Source of the DNA: Flavobacteriaceae bacterium PS02334
Lineage (GTDB): Bacteria > Bacteroidota > Bacteroidia > Flavobacteriales > Flavobacteriaceae
DNA length: 64,000 nucleotides
NCBI GenBank assembly: GCA_029959295.1
Contig: JASCOH010000005.1
Span: 248,001-312,000, forward strand
Direction of reading: 5' to 3'
Shown in pieces: positions 43,150-51,337 of the stretch; the stretch's first letter is position 1, and every line of letters begins with the position of its first letter. The translations under genes and the position numbers were made by a program. The notes beneath the pieces were generated by a model. The model was given only the letters and a program-made list of their open reading frames with translations. It was not told the origin of the DNA and made no database searches.

Positions 43150-44667
43150 ATGAAAAACACTTATTTATTGCTGATTTCTTTTTTTCTGTGTTCAATAATG
43201 CATGGGCAAATCGTAGATTTAAAAAAATTCTCCAAAGGAAAATTTTATTGGTCTGATCAGATTAAAGATGAAAATAACAATATAAAAGGATATTTAGTTT
43301 TGTATGAAAGCGACAAAATGGCTAAAGAAACCTATCAGCTTGAATATGTCGTACTTGACGAAAATTTGACAAAAGTCACAAATGGATTTATAAATGAGAT
43401 GAAATTTGAATCATGGTTAATGAAGTCAGAGAAAATTTCGGTTAACGTTTCAGTTTACAAAGACAATTTGCTTCTTAGATTAGCTGATTCTTATGAAGGA
43501 GAAGAGTTTTTCAAGCGTTATAGACTTTTGTCAATTAAGGATAATAAAATTAGCGAGCCATTTATTTATAACAAAGGTAAAATGATTTTAGATCCTGTTA
43601 TTGATCGAAAGCTTTCGAATATTTCAGATAATCATTCTGAAGATATGTTCTTTTTTGATGAAGTAGGTTTGGTCGTAAATTCAACGATGTTGGATAAAAG
43701 CGAGAATCTTACAAAGAGCTATCTAGCGCATTTTGATGAGAATATGAAGGAAGTTTGGCGATTTGAATATGGGGATATTTCTGATAAAAGAATAAAAGAT
43801 CTCCATTATTTGAAATCTGACAAAGATGTTATTGTGCTTTTTAACCATGCTTTTAAAAACAAAACAATGGTTGATAATGTCAATGAAGTTTCTGCTTTGT
43901 TTTTAGATTCAAAGAGCGGAGCTTTGCGTAAAGAATTTGCATTTCCAGATTTAGATAAATTTAGCTATAGAGTTGTAGATTGCAATATCACTACAGATAA
44001 AATTTATTTGGCTGGAAATTACTCAAAGTCTGATAAGACAGGTTTTATTGATGATGATGATAATACAGGGCTTTTTAATTTTGTTTTCAATAAAGCTACT
44101 GGAGAATTAATCAAGAGTACTTATTTTAATTGGGAATCGCTTCTTCCTAAATTAGATATCAATAAAAAAGGTTATGTGAAAAAAGAAGGTAACTTATTTA
44201 TTCATGAAATGTTGTTTACCAGCACTGGAAAATTGATAGTTGCAGCAGAGGCCTTTACTCAGTCTCCAATTACTACAAATAATATGTACTTTCTAGAATT
44301 TAATGATAAATTTGAGATCGAGCAATTGTTTGAAGTTCAAAAATTTAGAAATAAATTCCCAAAGACAATTGGACATTCAAGTCAGATAAAAAAATCTGGA
44401 CTATTTGATTTTATAGATTATCAAAGCCTTGGTGACGATGAATACCTTTTCTTTGTTAATGATAATGAGAAGAATTCTGTTAACGGAGATAAAAGGACAT
44501 TATTTGGAATAATTTCTTATTCAGATGGCAAATTTAAAAGACAGACGCTGGAACTTAAAGAGTCTGACAATACAAAAAATATTTATAATGCGAAAAAAGG
44601 ATATCTTATGATTTTTGAAAGTAGTGGCAAATCAAAAGAACTTCGTTTAGAAAAAATAAATTATTAG
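43150..44667 (+). CDS. Secreted protein of unknown function, partner of the M48 peptidase
   Basis: This 505-residue protein has a signal peptide ending near MHGQ. The rest alternates short strands with charged turns and repeated segments of the form (Y/F)LAGNYSKSDKTG and LDSKSGALRKEF, suggestive of a beta-propeller-like fold; this fold is inference. No catalytic motif is recognised. It begins one base after the M48 peptidase stop, so the two are probably made together and may form a chaperone/protease or substrate pair in the periplasm. Codon use matches its neighbour. Confidence 0.6.
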   Translation: MKNTYLLLISFFLCSIMHGQIVDLKKFSKGKFYWSDQIKDENNNIKGYLVLYESDKMAKETYQLEYVVLDENLTKVTNGFINEMKFESWLMKSEKISVNVSVYKDNLLLRLADSYEGEEFFKRYRLLSIKDNKISEPFIYNKGKMILDPVIDRKLSNISDNHSEDMFFFDEVGLVVNSTMLDKSENLTKSYLAHFDENMKEVWRFEYGDISDKRIKDLHYLKSDKDVIVLFNHAFKNKTMVDNVNEVSALFLDSKSGALRKEFAFPDLDKFSYRVVDCNITTDKIYLAGNYSKSDKTGFIDDDDNTGLFNFVFNKATGELIKSTYFNWESLLPKLDINKKGYVKKEGNLFIHEMLFTSTGKLIVAAEAFTQSPITTNNMYFLEFNDKFEIEQLFEVQKFRNKFPKTIGHSSQIKKSGLFDFIDYQSLGDDEYLFFVNDNEKNSVNGDKRTLFGIISYSDGKFKRQTLELKESDNTKNIYNAKKGYLMIFESSGKSKELRLEKINY

Positions 44668-44686
44668 CCAGAGAATAAGATTGATA

Positions 44687-44721
44687 CAAAAAAACAAAAC
44701 TCCGGTAATCAGCCGGAGTTT
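44687..44721 (-). terminator. Rho-independent terminator downstream of rpoD
   Basis: 9-base stem AAACTCCGG / CCGGAGTTT with a 7-base loop. On the minus strand it is followed by a T-rich tract. It lies about 130 bases past the rpoD stop; it could also slow plus-strand transcripts but lacks a T run on that side. Confidence 0.65.
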
Positions 44722-44852
44722 CAATCATCAATCAAAAAACGAACAGTTTACACTGTTGTTGCGTTAAATATTGTGTATGTGTTTAGTTTCTGAAGCCAAA
44801 TTACAAATAAATTTTTACAAACAAAATGGATTTCAGAAAACATTACAAATGA

Positions 44853-45716
44853 TTATCCTAAATATGTTTTTAAGATCTTGCTTCTTGAAGTATGTTTCAA
44901 TCTGCGGATCGCTTTTTCTTTGATCTGGCGAACACGTTCACGAGTCAAGTCAAAAGTTTCACCGATTTCTTCCAAAGTCATTGGATGTTGGTCGCCCAAG
45001 CCAAAATACAAACGAACTACGTCAGCTTCTCTTGGCGTCAAAGTTTCCAAAGAACGCTCAATTTCTGTACGCAAAGACTCGTGGATCAATTCTCTGTCTG
45101 GGTTTGGAGATTCTCCTGAACGCAACACGTCATAAAGATTTGAATCTTCTCCTTCTACAAGAGGCGCATCCATTGAAAGGTGACGGCCAGAATTTTTCAT
45201 AGATTCTTTTACGTCATTCACAGTCATGTCAAGTTCTTTTGCAATTTCTTCAGCAGATGGCGGACGCTCGTTTGATTGCTCAAGCAAAGCATACATCTTG
45301 TTGATTTTATTGATAGAACCAATTTTGTTCAATGGCAAACGAACAATACGAGATTGTTCAGCCAGAGCCTGCAAGATAGATTGACGAATCCACCAAACGG
45401 CATAAGAGATGAATTTAAAACCACGCGTTTCATCAAAACGTTGTGCGGCTTTTATAAGACCTAAATTTCCTTCATTAATTAAATCGGGAAGTGTAAGTCC
45501 TTGATTTTGATATTGTTTTGCTACGGAAACCACGAAACGAAGATTGGCTTTTGTCAATTTCTCCAACGCTCTCTGGTCTCCAGCCTTAATCTTTTGTGCC
45601 AATTCTACCTCTTCATCAGCGGTAATTAAGTCAACTTTTCCAATTTCTTGTAGGTATTTGTCTAAAGAAGCAGTTTCACGATTCGTTACCTGCTTGGTAA
45701 TTTTGAGTTGTCTCAT
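44853..45716 (-). CDS. rpoD: Primary sigma factor RpoD/SigA (short Bacteroidota form)
   Basis: This 287-residue protein contains regions 1.2 to 4.2. Region 2 includes [35 protein letters not shown] and the -10 recognition helix; region 3 follows; region 4 contains [12 protein letters not shown], then [19 protein letters not shown]. There is no region 1.1, and length and sequence match the housekeeping sigma of Bacteroidota, which recognises TAnnTTTG promoters like those found throughout this window. Its own promoter is not obvious. Confidence 0.95.
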   Translation of the reverse strand: MRQLKITKQVTNRETASLDKYLQEIGKVDLITADEEVELAQKIKAGDQRALEKLTKANLRFVVSVAKQYQNQGLTLPDLINEGNLGLIKAAQRFDETRGFKFISYAVWWIRQSILQALAEQSRIVRLPLNKIGSINKINKMYALLEQSNERPPSAEEIAKELDMTVNDVKESMKNSGRHLSMDAPLVEGEDSNLYDVLRSGESPNPDRELIHESLRTEIERSLETLTPREADVVRLYFGLGDQHPMTLEEIGETFDLTRERVRQIKEKAIRRLKHTSRSKILKTYLG

Positions 45717-45816
45717 CTAGGTTTTCCTTAAATTTTAAGTATTCAGATTGTTATACGTAATGAACGCTAAAAAAGTTACAAAAGTTTAGAAAAAATCTTC
45801 ATTTGTTTCAAATTAT

Positions 45817-46773
45817 TTACAATTCATAGTCTAACTTGTTGATTTTCTGTATGTAAAAATCTATTTTTTGATGCCCTTTATTGAAAAATAATTTTCGATC
45901 TCTAGTTCCAGAAAGGTTTAATGACTTAGAATTCTTGATTTGATGGATAAAATACTCTGAAGCATTGTTGCAAGTAGAAATATCTTCTGTAATAAAATAT
46001 CCGAGCATAGTATAAGGTATAAACAACGATTTCTTTTCAGAATTAGACATCAGAACATTATTGTTCAAAATCAAAAGCTCATTGTAATATAAATGATAGT
46101 TAGAAGAATTCTTGCTTGACTTCTCTTCCGCTTTAAGTAATAATTTTTTCAAATCTTCATAAAGCAAAGTAGCATTTTGATGCGACAACAAACCCGATTC
46201 AAAGAAATATAAAATCTGTTGCAAAGTACTGTTTATCGTAGTATCATTCCAGATTTCATGCACTTCAGAATTATCATAAACACTTTGCAATTGTGAACTA
46301 TATTCCAAAAGCGATTGGTCTAAAGTAAATTTTTCGAAACTTTCCTGGTTTTCGCTTCCAATCAAAAGATTCAGCCAGACATATAATTTGAATTTGGAAA
46401 GCAGAGTTCCTCCAATAGTATAAAAAAGCGGAATGTCTTTAGCAGAATAATACATTTTCGAATTCATGCCATAAGGTTTTAAATTCGAAGCAGATTGCCT
46501 GAAATACGTAGCCAAGTCTCCTAAAGAATGAATTTCTTTGGTCTTTTCTGCAATGACTTGATTTTCTTTTCCGCCAAACATTTTATCCATAGAAATAGAA
46601 AAATGCTGGCAAAGTTTCACAGTTTCCTCAATTGAAAATTTGCTTTTTGACGAAACTCTCCGGTGGGAAGCGTCATAACTTATCTGCAAAACAGAAGCAA
46701 TTTCTTCAATTAAAGAAGAATTCTTGCTTAAATGCTTCCTGATATTACCTAGTAAAATCGTTTGGTTGCCCAT
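45817..46773 (-). CDS. Putative HTH regulator divergent from the HMG-CoA reductase operon
   Basis: This protein is about 318 residues. The N-terminal about 65 residues (LIEEIASVLQISYDASHRRV, then FSIEETVKLCQHFSISMDKMF) look like a Cro/C1-type helix-turn-helix. The rest is mostly helical and unassigned, possibly a ligand-binding or dimerisation part. The frame opens at a GTG (46791), but that codon lies in the minus-strand -7 box, so the ATG at 46773 is preferred. Its promoter lies only about 50 bases from that of the divergent isoprenoid/phospholipid operon, so control of that operon is likely. The family resembles unnamed Bacteroidota regulators; binding site and ligand are unknown. Confidence 0.6.
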   Translation of the reverse strand: MGNQTILLGNIRKHLSKNSSLIEEIASVLQISYDASHRRVSSKSKFSIEETVKLCQHFSISMDKMFGGKENQVIAEKTKEIHSLGDLATYFRQSASNLKPYGMNSKMYYSAKDIPLFYTIGGTLLSKFKLYVWLNLLIGSENQESFEKFTLDQSLLEYSSQLQSVYDNSEVHEIWNDTTINSTLQQILYFFESGLLSHQNATLLYEDLKKLLLKAEEKSSKNSSNYHLYYNELLILNNNVLMSNSEKKSLFIPYTMLGYFITEDISTCNNASEYFIHQIKNSKSLNLSGTRDRKLFFNKGHQKIDFYIQKINKLDYEL

Positions 46774-46790
46774 AATTTTTGCGATTATCA

Positions 46791-46798
46791 CAAATATA
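46791..46798 (-). promoter_or_regulatory. -7 box TATATTTG of the putative regulator
   Basis: Perfect TAnnTTTG on the minus strand, predicting a start near 46785 and a short leader. It overlaps the alternative GTG start, which argues against that start. Confidence 0.55.
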
Positions 46799-46845
46799 GG
46801 ATTTTAAATTATTATTTAGAGCAATTCAATATGTGTTAATCACAA

Positions 46846-46853
46846 TAAGTTTG
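46846..46853 (+). promoter_or_regulatory. -7 box TAAGTTTG of the HMG-CoA reductase operon
   Basis: Perfect TAnnTTTG on the plus strand with a predicted start near 46859, just ahead of the small ORF at 46878. It makes a divergent promoter pair with the box at 46791-46798. Confidence 0.55.
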
Positions 46854-46877
46854 GCTTGTAATTATAAATCAATCGCA

Positions 46878-47009
46878 ATGAAAATGATAATTGCAAAAAT
46901 GTATTTCTATCTCTATAAAAAAGCGATCGAAAGAGACAAGCCCGAAACGGCAAGATGGAAAATTATTAAAGAAGTGGCCATAAATCTAATTAGATATTAT
47001 AAAAAGTAA
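46878..47009 (+). CDS. Small protein (43 residues) leading the HMG-CoA reductase operon
   Basis: An ATG-to-TAA frame of 43 codons begins MKMIIAKMYFYLYKKAIERD and continues with KPETARWKIIKEVAINLIR to YYKK. It lies downstream of a perfect -7 box and ends 6 bases before the HMG-CoA reductase ATG, the spacing expected of an operon gene. The product is basic, aromatic and probably helical (amphipathic), perhaps a membrane-associated peptide. No known family is recognised; it could instead be a leader peptide whose translation controls the operon. Confidence 0.5.
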   Translation: MKMIIAKMYFYLYKKAIERDKPETARWKIIKEVAINLIRYYKK

Positions 47010-47015
47010 ACTATC

Positions 47016-48191
47016 ATGAAAACAATATCAGAGAATAAACAGACAAGATTTTCAATAGATTCAAGCAATTCAACAGATGGAATTAAAAATAGGAGAGAGG
47101 CAATTGCTGGCGAATGCAGTTATTTATTCCAAGAAAAAATATTTGATTCTCCAGAAATCCTGAAAGGAAATATCGAGAATTACATCGGAATGTCAATGAT
47201 CCCGACAGGAATTATTGGTCCTGTAAAAGTAAATGGCAATTCGGCGAAAGGAGAATTTATAGTTCCGTTAGCAACTTCAGAAGGCGCTTTAGTTGCTTCT
47301 TACAATCGCGGCGCAAAAGCCTGCCATGAAGCTGGCGGCGTTACGTCAATTTGCTTGGAAGAAGGCGTTCAAAGAAGTCCAGTTTTTAAATTTGAAAATA
47401 TTAATAACTTAAGTATATTTTTAAATTGGGTCTTAAATCAGGAAACTATTTTCAAGCAGATTATCAATGACAGCAGTCGATTCGCACAATTAAAAGAAAT
47501 GAAAGTTAATGTGGAAGGAAATCATCTGACTTTAACTTTTGATTATTCTACAGCCGATGCTTCCGGTCAAAATATGGTAACTTTTTGTACGGAAAACATT
47601 TGCAATTATATTATAAAAAATGCTCCGATCCAACCCAAATTATGGTTTATCGAAGGAAATTTTTCAGGCGATAAAAAAGCAACTTCGCTTTCATTTTCGC
47701 AGGTCAGAGGTAAAAAAGTAACTGCAGAAATAGTCTTGCCAAAAGAAATCGTAGAAAAAACATTGCTAACGACTCCAGCGGCAATGTTCAATTATTGGCT
47801 GAGTTCCACAATAGGTGTGATTCAAAGCGGCGCAATCGGCGCTCAAGGGCATTATGCCAATGGTTTGGCTGCAATTTTTATCGCCACGGGTCAAGACGTT
47901 GCCTGTGTTTCTGAAGCTTCTGTCGGAATTACACGGATGGAAATCACAGAAAACGGATCGCTTTACGCCGCAATTACGTTGCCTAATTTAATTGTAGGAA
48001 CCGTCGGTGGCGGAACTTCATTGCCAACTCAAAAAGAATGCTTGCAAATAATGGATTGCTACGGTGAAGGAAAAGCCAAAAAATTTGCTGAGATAATCGG
48101 AGCTGTTTTATTGGCAGGAGAACTATCAATTGCAGCCGCTATTTCTGCTGGACATTTTACAAGCGCGCATAAAAAATTTGGAAGAAAATAA
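47016..48191 (+). CDS. Class I hydroxymethylglutaryl-CoA reductase
   Basis: This 391-residue enzyme reduces HMG-CoA to mevalonate. Residues match the human class I enzyme: catalytic E89 in PLATSEGALVAS, K220 in GDKKATS, D293 in ATGQDVACVSE, and H385 in GHFTSAH. The substrate loop ENYIGMSMIPTGIIGP and the cofactor region DASGQNMVT and GTVGGGTSLPTQ are present. It is catalytic-domain only and soluble. Flavobacteria use the mevalonate pathway, but here the gene is grouped with lipid head-group and isoprenoid-kinase-like genes and a divergent regulator, not other mevalonate genes. Confidence 0.9.
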   Translation: MKTISENKQTRFSIDSSNSTDGIKNRREAIAGECSYLFQEKIFDSPEILKGNIENYIGMSMIPTGIIGPVKVNGNSAKGEFIVPLATSEGALVASYNRGAKACHEAGGVTSICLEEGVQRSPVFKFENINNLSIFLNWVLNQETIFKQIINDSSRFAQLKEMKVNVEGNHLTLTFDYSTADASGQNMVTFCTENICNYIIKNAPIQPKLWFIEGNFSGDKKATSLSFSQVRGKKVTAEIVLPKEIVEKTLLTTPAAMFNYWLSSTIGVIQSGAIGAQGHYANGLAAIFIATGQDVACVSEASVGITRMEITENGSLYAAITLPNLIVGTVGGGTSLPTQKECLQIMDCYGEGKAKKFAEIIGAVLLAGELSIAAAISAGHFTSAHKKFGRK

Positions 48192-48207
48192 CTTAAAAAA
48201 GTAGCTT

Positions 48208-48795
48208 ATGAAAACTCAAGAAAATATTTTAAATGTGCCTAATCTCTTGTCATTCTATAGATTGTTGGCGATTCCATTTATTGTTTGGAGTCTGTTTGAA
48301 GAAAACAAAACGCTTTTTATCGCTTTGATTTGTATTAATTTAATCACCGATATTTTGGATGGATTAATCGCCAGAACTTTCAATTTGTGTACAGAATTTG
48401 GCGCAAGATTAGATTCCTTAGCAGATATTAGCACTTTTTTATTGTCAATTTCTGGCTTTTGGGTTTTTGAGAAACTCTTTGTGCTAGAACATCAATTTGC
48501 CTTCGTCACGCTTTTTAGTTTTTATGCTATTCCGCAATTGGTTTCGTTGCTTAAATTTAAGCGACCGACTAGTTTTCATCTGTATTCAAATAAAATTGTA
48601 GGTTATATTCAAGGCATTTTTATCTTCACTTTTTTCGTCTTCGGATACAATGAATTCTACTTTTATTTCATGGTTGTTGCTAGTTGTTTGGGCGATTTTG
48701 AAGTGTTTTTATTGGTTCTTTTATTGCCGAAAATCATTTCAAATGCCAAAAGTATTTTCTCTGTCTTAAAAAGAAAGCAAAATGGGACTTTATAA
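48208..48795 (+). CDS. CDP-alcohol phosphatidyltransferase family protein
   Basis: This 195-residue protein has about six membrane segments. The family signature DG..AR..G..D..D is complete: D-I-L-D-G-L-I-A-R at about residues 48-56, followed by GARLDSLAD. It joins a CDP-linked lipid to an alcohol such as glycerol phosphate, serine or inositol phosphate, releasing CMP. The specific alcohol cannot be deduced. It lies 16 bases after the reductase and overlaps the next gene by 14 bases, so it is translated with it. Confidence 0.85.
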   Translation: MKTQENILNVPNLLSFYRLLAIPFIVWSLFEENKTLFIALICINLITDILDGLIARTFNLCTEFGARLDSLADISTFLLSISGFWVFEKLFVLEHQFAFVTLFSFYAIPQLVSLLKFKRPTSFHLYSNKIVGYIQGIFIFTFFVFGYNEFYFYFMVVASCLGDFEVFLLVLLLPKIISNAKSIFSVLKRKQNGTL

Positions 48796-50137
48796 TATTT
48801 TAGCGATTTTCTTCCTGATTGGAGGAATCGGAATCTTTTTGATAAATAAAAAATCAAAGGCAGTTTTGGCCAATAAAAACCGATGGAAAAAGTATTTAGT
48901 TTACCTTTTTTTGGTTTTCGGACAATTGTTTTTAATCCAAAATAAAGGGTACAATTGGTTTATGATATTGATTTTGCTGTTTGGTTTCTATGAAATAATT
49001 AAGATTGGAAAAATAAAGAAATCTGCAATTCTGAGCCTTCTTCTCTATTCCTTTTTCGGATGGTTTTTCTTTTCTTTTTTTACTTCTGAAGCTTTGATTT
49101 GGCAGCAGTTTTTATTTGTGATTGTAATTTCATTCGACGGATATTCGCAACTTTTCGGACAGCTTTTCGGGAAAACGAAATTATTTCCAAAAATTAGCCC
49201 GAATAAAACTTTAGAAGGATTGTTAGGTGGAATAACTTCAGTCATAATAACTGCAATAATTTTAAGCAATTCTTTAAAAATTGAAATTTATAAAGGTCTA
49301 GTTTTTGGCTTGGCAATTGCAATTTTGGCTATAATTGGTGATTTTTTAGCTTCATTTTACAAAAGAATAAACAACGCAAAAGATTACAGCCAATTAATTC
49401 CAAATCATGGCGGATTTCTAGATCGCTTCGACAGCCTCATTTTTGCCGGATTTGGAGCTACCTTTTTGCTGAAGATTGATTTTTCAAATCCTGTAGTTTT
49501 GATCTTTGCAATTTACATTTTGCTGTTTCTGCTGCTTTTCTTGACTTCGGAAATAATCCATCATTCCTTAGAATTTAAGGCCGAAATAAGTCGAAAATTC
49601 GTGCATTTCACCTCTGGAGTTATTTGCCTGTCTTTTCCTTTCTACATAAATAATCATTGGATAGTCTTGGCTCTTTGTGCAGGATTTCTATTGCTGTTGT
49701 TTGGAAGTCAAAAGTTTAAAGTGTTAAAGTCAATAAATAACATACCTAGAAAATCGTATGGAAGTTTGCTGTTTCCAATTTCTGTGTATTGCTGTTTTTT
49801 AAATTTCCAATATCACAATGATGAAAAAATCTATTTCTATTTGCCTATTTTGATTTTAGCAATTTGCGATCCTTTAGCCTCGTTAATCGGGAAAAAATAT
49901 CCTTTTTGGAAATATAAAAACGGGAACGATTATAAAACAATTATGGGCTCGTCAGTTTTTTTTGTTGCGAGTTTTTTAATAGTATTTGCTACTTTCTACT
50001 TTAACGGAATTATTTTTCCAGAATTATTTCTAAAGAGTTTTTTTATCTCAACAATTGCAACTTTAGCTGAGGCATTTAGCAAAAAAGGGACAGATAATTT
50101 ATTTATTCCGCTGGCTGTCATTATATTGCTGAATTGA
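48782..50137 (+). CDS. Fusion of CdsA-like cytidylyltransferase and dolichol/phytol kinase-like domain
   Basis: This 451-residue membrane protein has two parts. Residues about 1-250 match phosphatidate cytidylyltransferase (CdsA): SPNKTLEGLLGG and the signature FYKRINNAKDYSQLIPNHGG followed by FLDRFDS, which activates a lipid phosphate with CTP. From about residue 262 it resembles the CTP-dependent dolichol/phytol kinase and DGK1 family: EISRKFVHFTSG, CDPLASLIGKK, KTIMGS and GTDNLFIPLAV. Two CTP-using lipid enzymes are thus joined, plausibly phosphorylating and then activating the same isoprenoid or acyl lipid. It is the last gene of the operon and converges on the DUF4421 gene 4 bases away. 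Confidence 0.8.
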   Translation: MGLYNILAIFFLIGGIGIFLINKKSKAVLANKNRWKKYLVYLFLVFGQLFLIQNKGYNWFMILILLFGFYEIIKIGKIKKSAILSLLLYSFFGWFFFSFFTSEALIWQQFLFVIVISFDGYSQLFGQLFGKTKLFPKISPNKTLEGLLGGITSVIITAIILSNSLKIEIYKGLVFGLAIAILAIIGDFLASFYKRINNAKDYSQLIPNHGGFLDRFDSLIFAGFGATFLLKIDFSNPVVLIFAIYILLFLLLFLTSEIIHHSLEFKAEISRKFVHFTSGVICLSFPFYINNHWIVLALCAGFLLLLFGSQKFKVLKSINNIPRKSYGSLLFPISVYCCFLNFQYHNDEKIYFYLPILILAICDPLASLIGKKYPFWKYKNGNDYKTIMGSSVFFVASFLIVFATFYFNGIIFPELFLKSFFISTIATLAEAFSKKGTDNLFIPLAVIILLN

Positions 50138-50141
50138 TGTG

Positions 50142-51215
50142 CTAATTTTTCTTCTTTATTTTTGATCCCATCCATTCAAAGCTTCTTTCAATAGGCTTTG
50201 GAGCTTTAAAACGGTAGCCGATAAAAGCCATGACATAAGTTTGTTCTCCAGAAGGCTTAATATCGGCGGTCGGACTTGTATATCGGTTAACACTGGCATA
50301 AGCGCCTCCAAACCAGCTTCGGGAATTATATCCGAGAGAAAATTCGCCATATCCTGAAATGGTCATTTCTGTATTCTTTTCAGAAGATTTTCCTGCCGGA
50401 AACTCCAATCGGGTAGATTGTGCGCCAATTGTCGGATAAACAAAGGCTGTGGCATAGAATTTTTTCAGAAAAATATAATTGTAGGCATATCCCGCGCCGG
50501 CAACCGCATAATAGGTCTGGTTGCGAAAAGGATAAATCAAGTTTTGGTCGATATTTGACTGCAGAAATGGAAATTGCTGTTTGCTTCCGTCAATATCTGA
50601 ATAATATAATCCCAAAACGGCAACAACTGATCCAGCACTTTTCAATTGGATTTCGCTTTGAGTGCGTGCAAATTGCGATGAAAATTTCTCTCCGTTGAAA
50701 TAATAATAACTTACTAATCCGGCTTCAACAGATTTGAAGTCGGGCAGCAACGCATATTTCCCAAAAATGCCACTTTCAGACAATTCCGTTCGGTATTCAT
50801 TTGAATTCGAGAGGTAATAGCCTTCGGTTTTTTTGTAAAAAATATGCTGCTGAAGTTTGTTGAAACTTAAATTTAGGCCAAGGCCAAAAACAGTCGACTT
50901 GCCTTTTAGTGCTTCGTCGTCATTCAGTCCGCCAATTTTTGGAGAAAAACTGTAGGCAAGATTGAGCCATTTATATCCCAAAGAAATACGTGCCTGATAA
51001 CTTTCATTGGGCAAGACATTGAAATCTTTGACAGGAGCACGGTTATTGAATTTAAATTCGGTAATATCGGTATTGGCGTCAAACCTGACCTGAATGTAAT
51101 TTTCCATCGATTCTTTATAGGAATCAGATATGGAATCTTGAAGTAAAACGGTAGCTTCTTGCGCTTGGGCATAGAACCCAATAAGGATCACGGCTGATAA
51201 AATAGTTATTTTCAT
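50142..51215 (-). CDS. DUF4421-like outer-membrane protein
   Basis: This 357-residue protein has a signal peptide ending near AQAQ. The body is beta-strand rich with LGYKWLNLAYSFSPKIGG, GLGLNLSFNKLQQH and GYYLSN, consistent with a DUF4421 outer-membrane barrel of Bacteroidota. It ends MAFIGYRFKAPKPIERSFEW plus a short basic tail. It is probably an outer-membrane structural or transport protein of unknown substrate. A perfect -7 box lies just upstream. It is convergent with the CdsA/kinase fusion gene. Confidence 0.65.
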   Translation of the reverse strand: MKITILSAVILIGFYAQAQEATVLLQDSISDSYKESMENYIQVRFDANTDITEFKFNNRAPVKDFNVLPNESYQARISLGYKWLNLAYSFSPKIGGLNDDEALKGKSTVFGLGLNLSFNKLQQHIFYKKTEGYYLSNSNEYRTELSESGIFGKYALLPDFKSVEAGLVSYYYFNGEKFSSQFARTQSEIQLKSAGSVVAVLGLYYSDIDGSKQQFPFLQSNIDQNLIYPFRNQTYYAVAGAGYAYNYIFLKKFYATAFVYPTIGAQSTRLEFPAGKSSEKNTEMTISGYGEFSLGYNSRSWFGGAYASVNRYTSPTADIKPSGEQTYVMAFIGYRFKAPKPIERSFEWMGSKIKKKN

Positions 51216-51234
51216 GGCTTATAATTATACTTGT

Positions 51235-51242
51235 CAAATATA
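51235..51242 (-). promoter_or_regulatory. -7 box TATATTTG of the DUF4421-like gene
   Basis: Perfect TAnnTTTG on the minus strand, about 14 bases from the predicted transcription start to the ATG at 51215. Confidence 0.55.
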
Positions 51243-51271
51243 AAAAAATATACTTATAAAACTATAAAAAC

Positions 51272-51310
51272 TTAAAAACCCCACTTCAAAAAATGAAATG
51301 GGGTTTTAAT
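51272..51310 (-). terminator. Rho-independent terminator of pnp
   Basis: Stem AAAACCCCA / TGGGGTTTT extended by further pairs with one mismatch. On the minus strand it is followed by a T-rich run. It lies 28 bases past the pnp stop. Confidence 0.8.
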
Positions 51311-51337
51311 TGAATTAACCTTATAAAAGAATAATTA

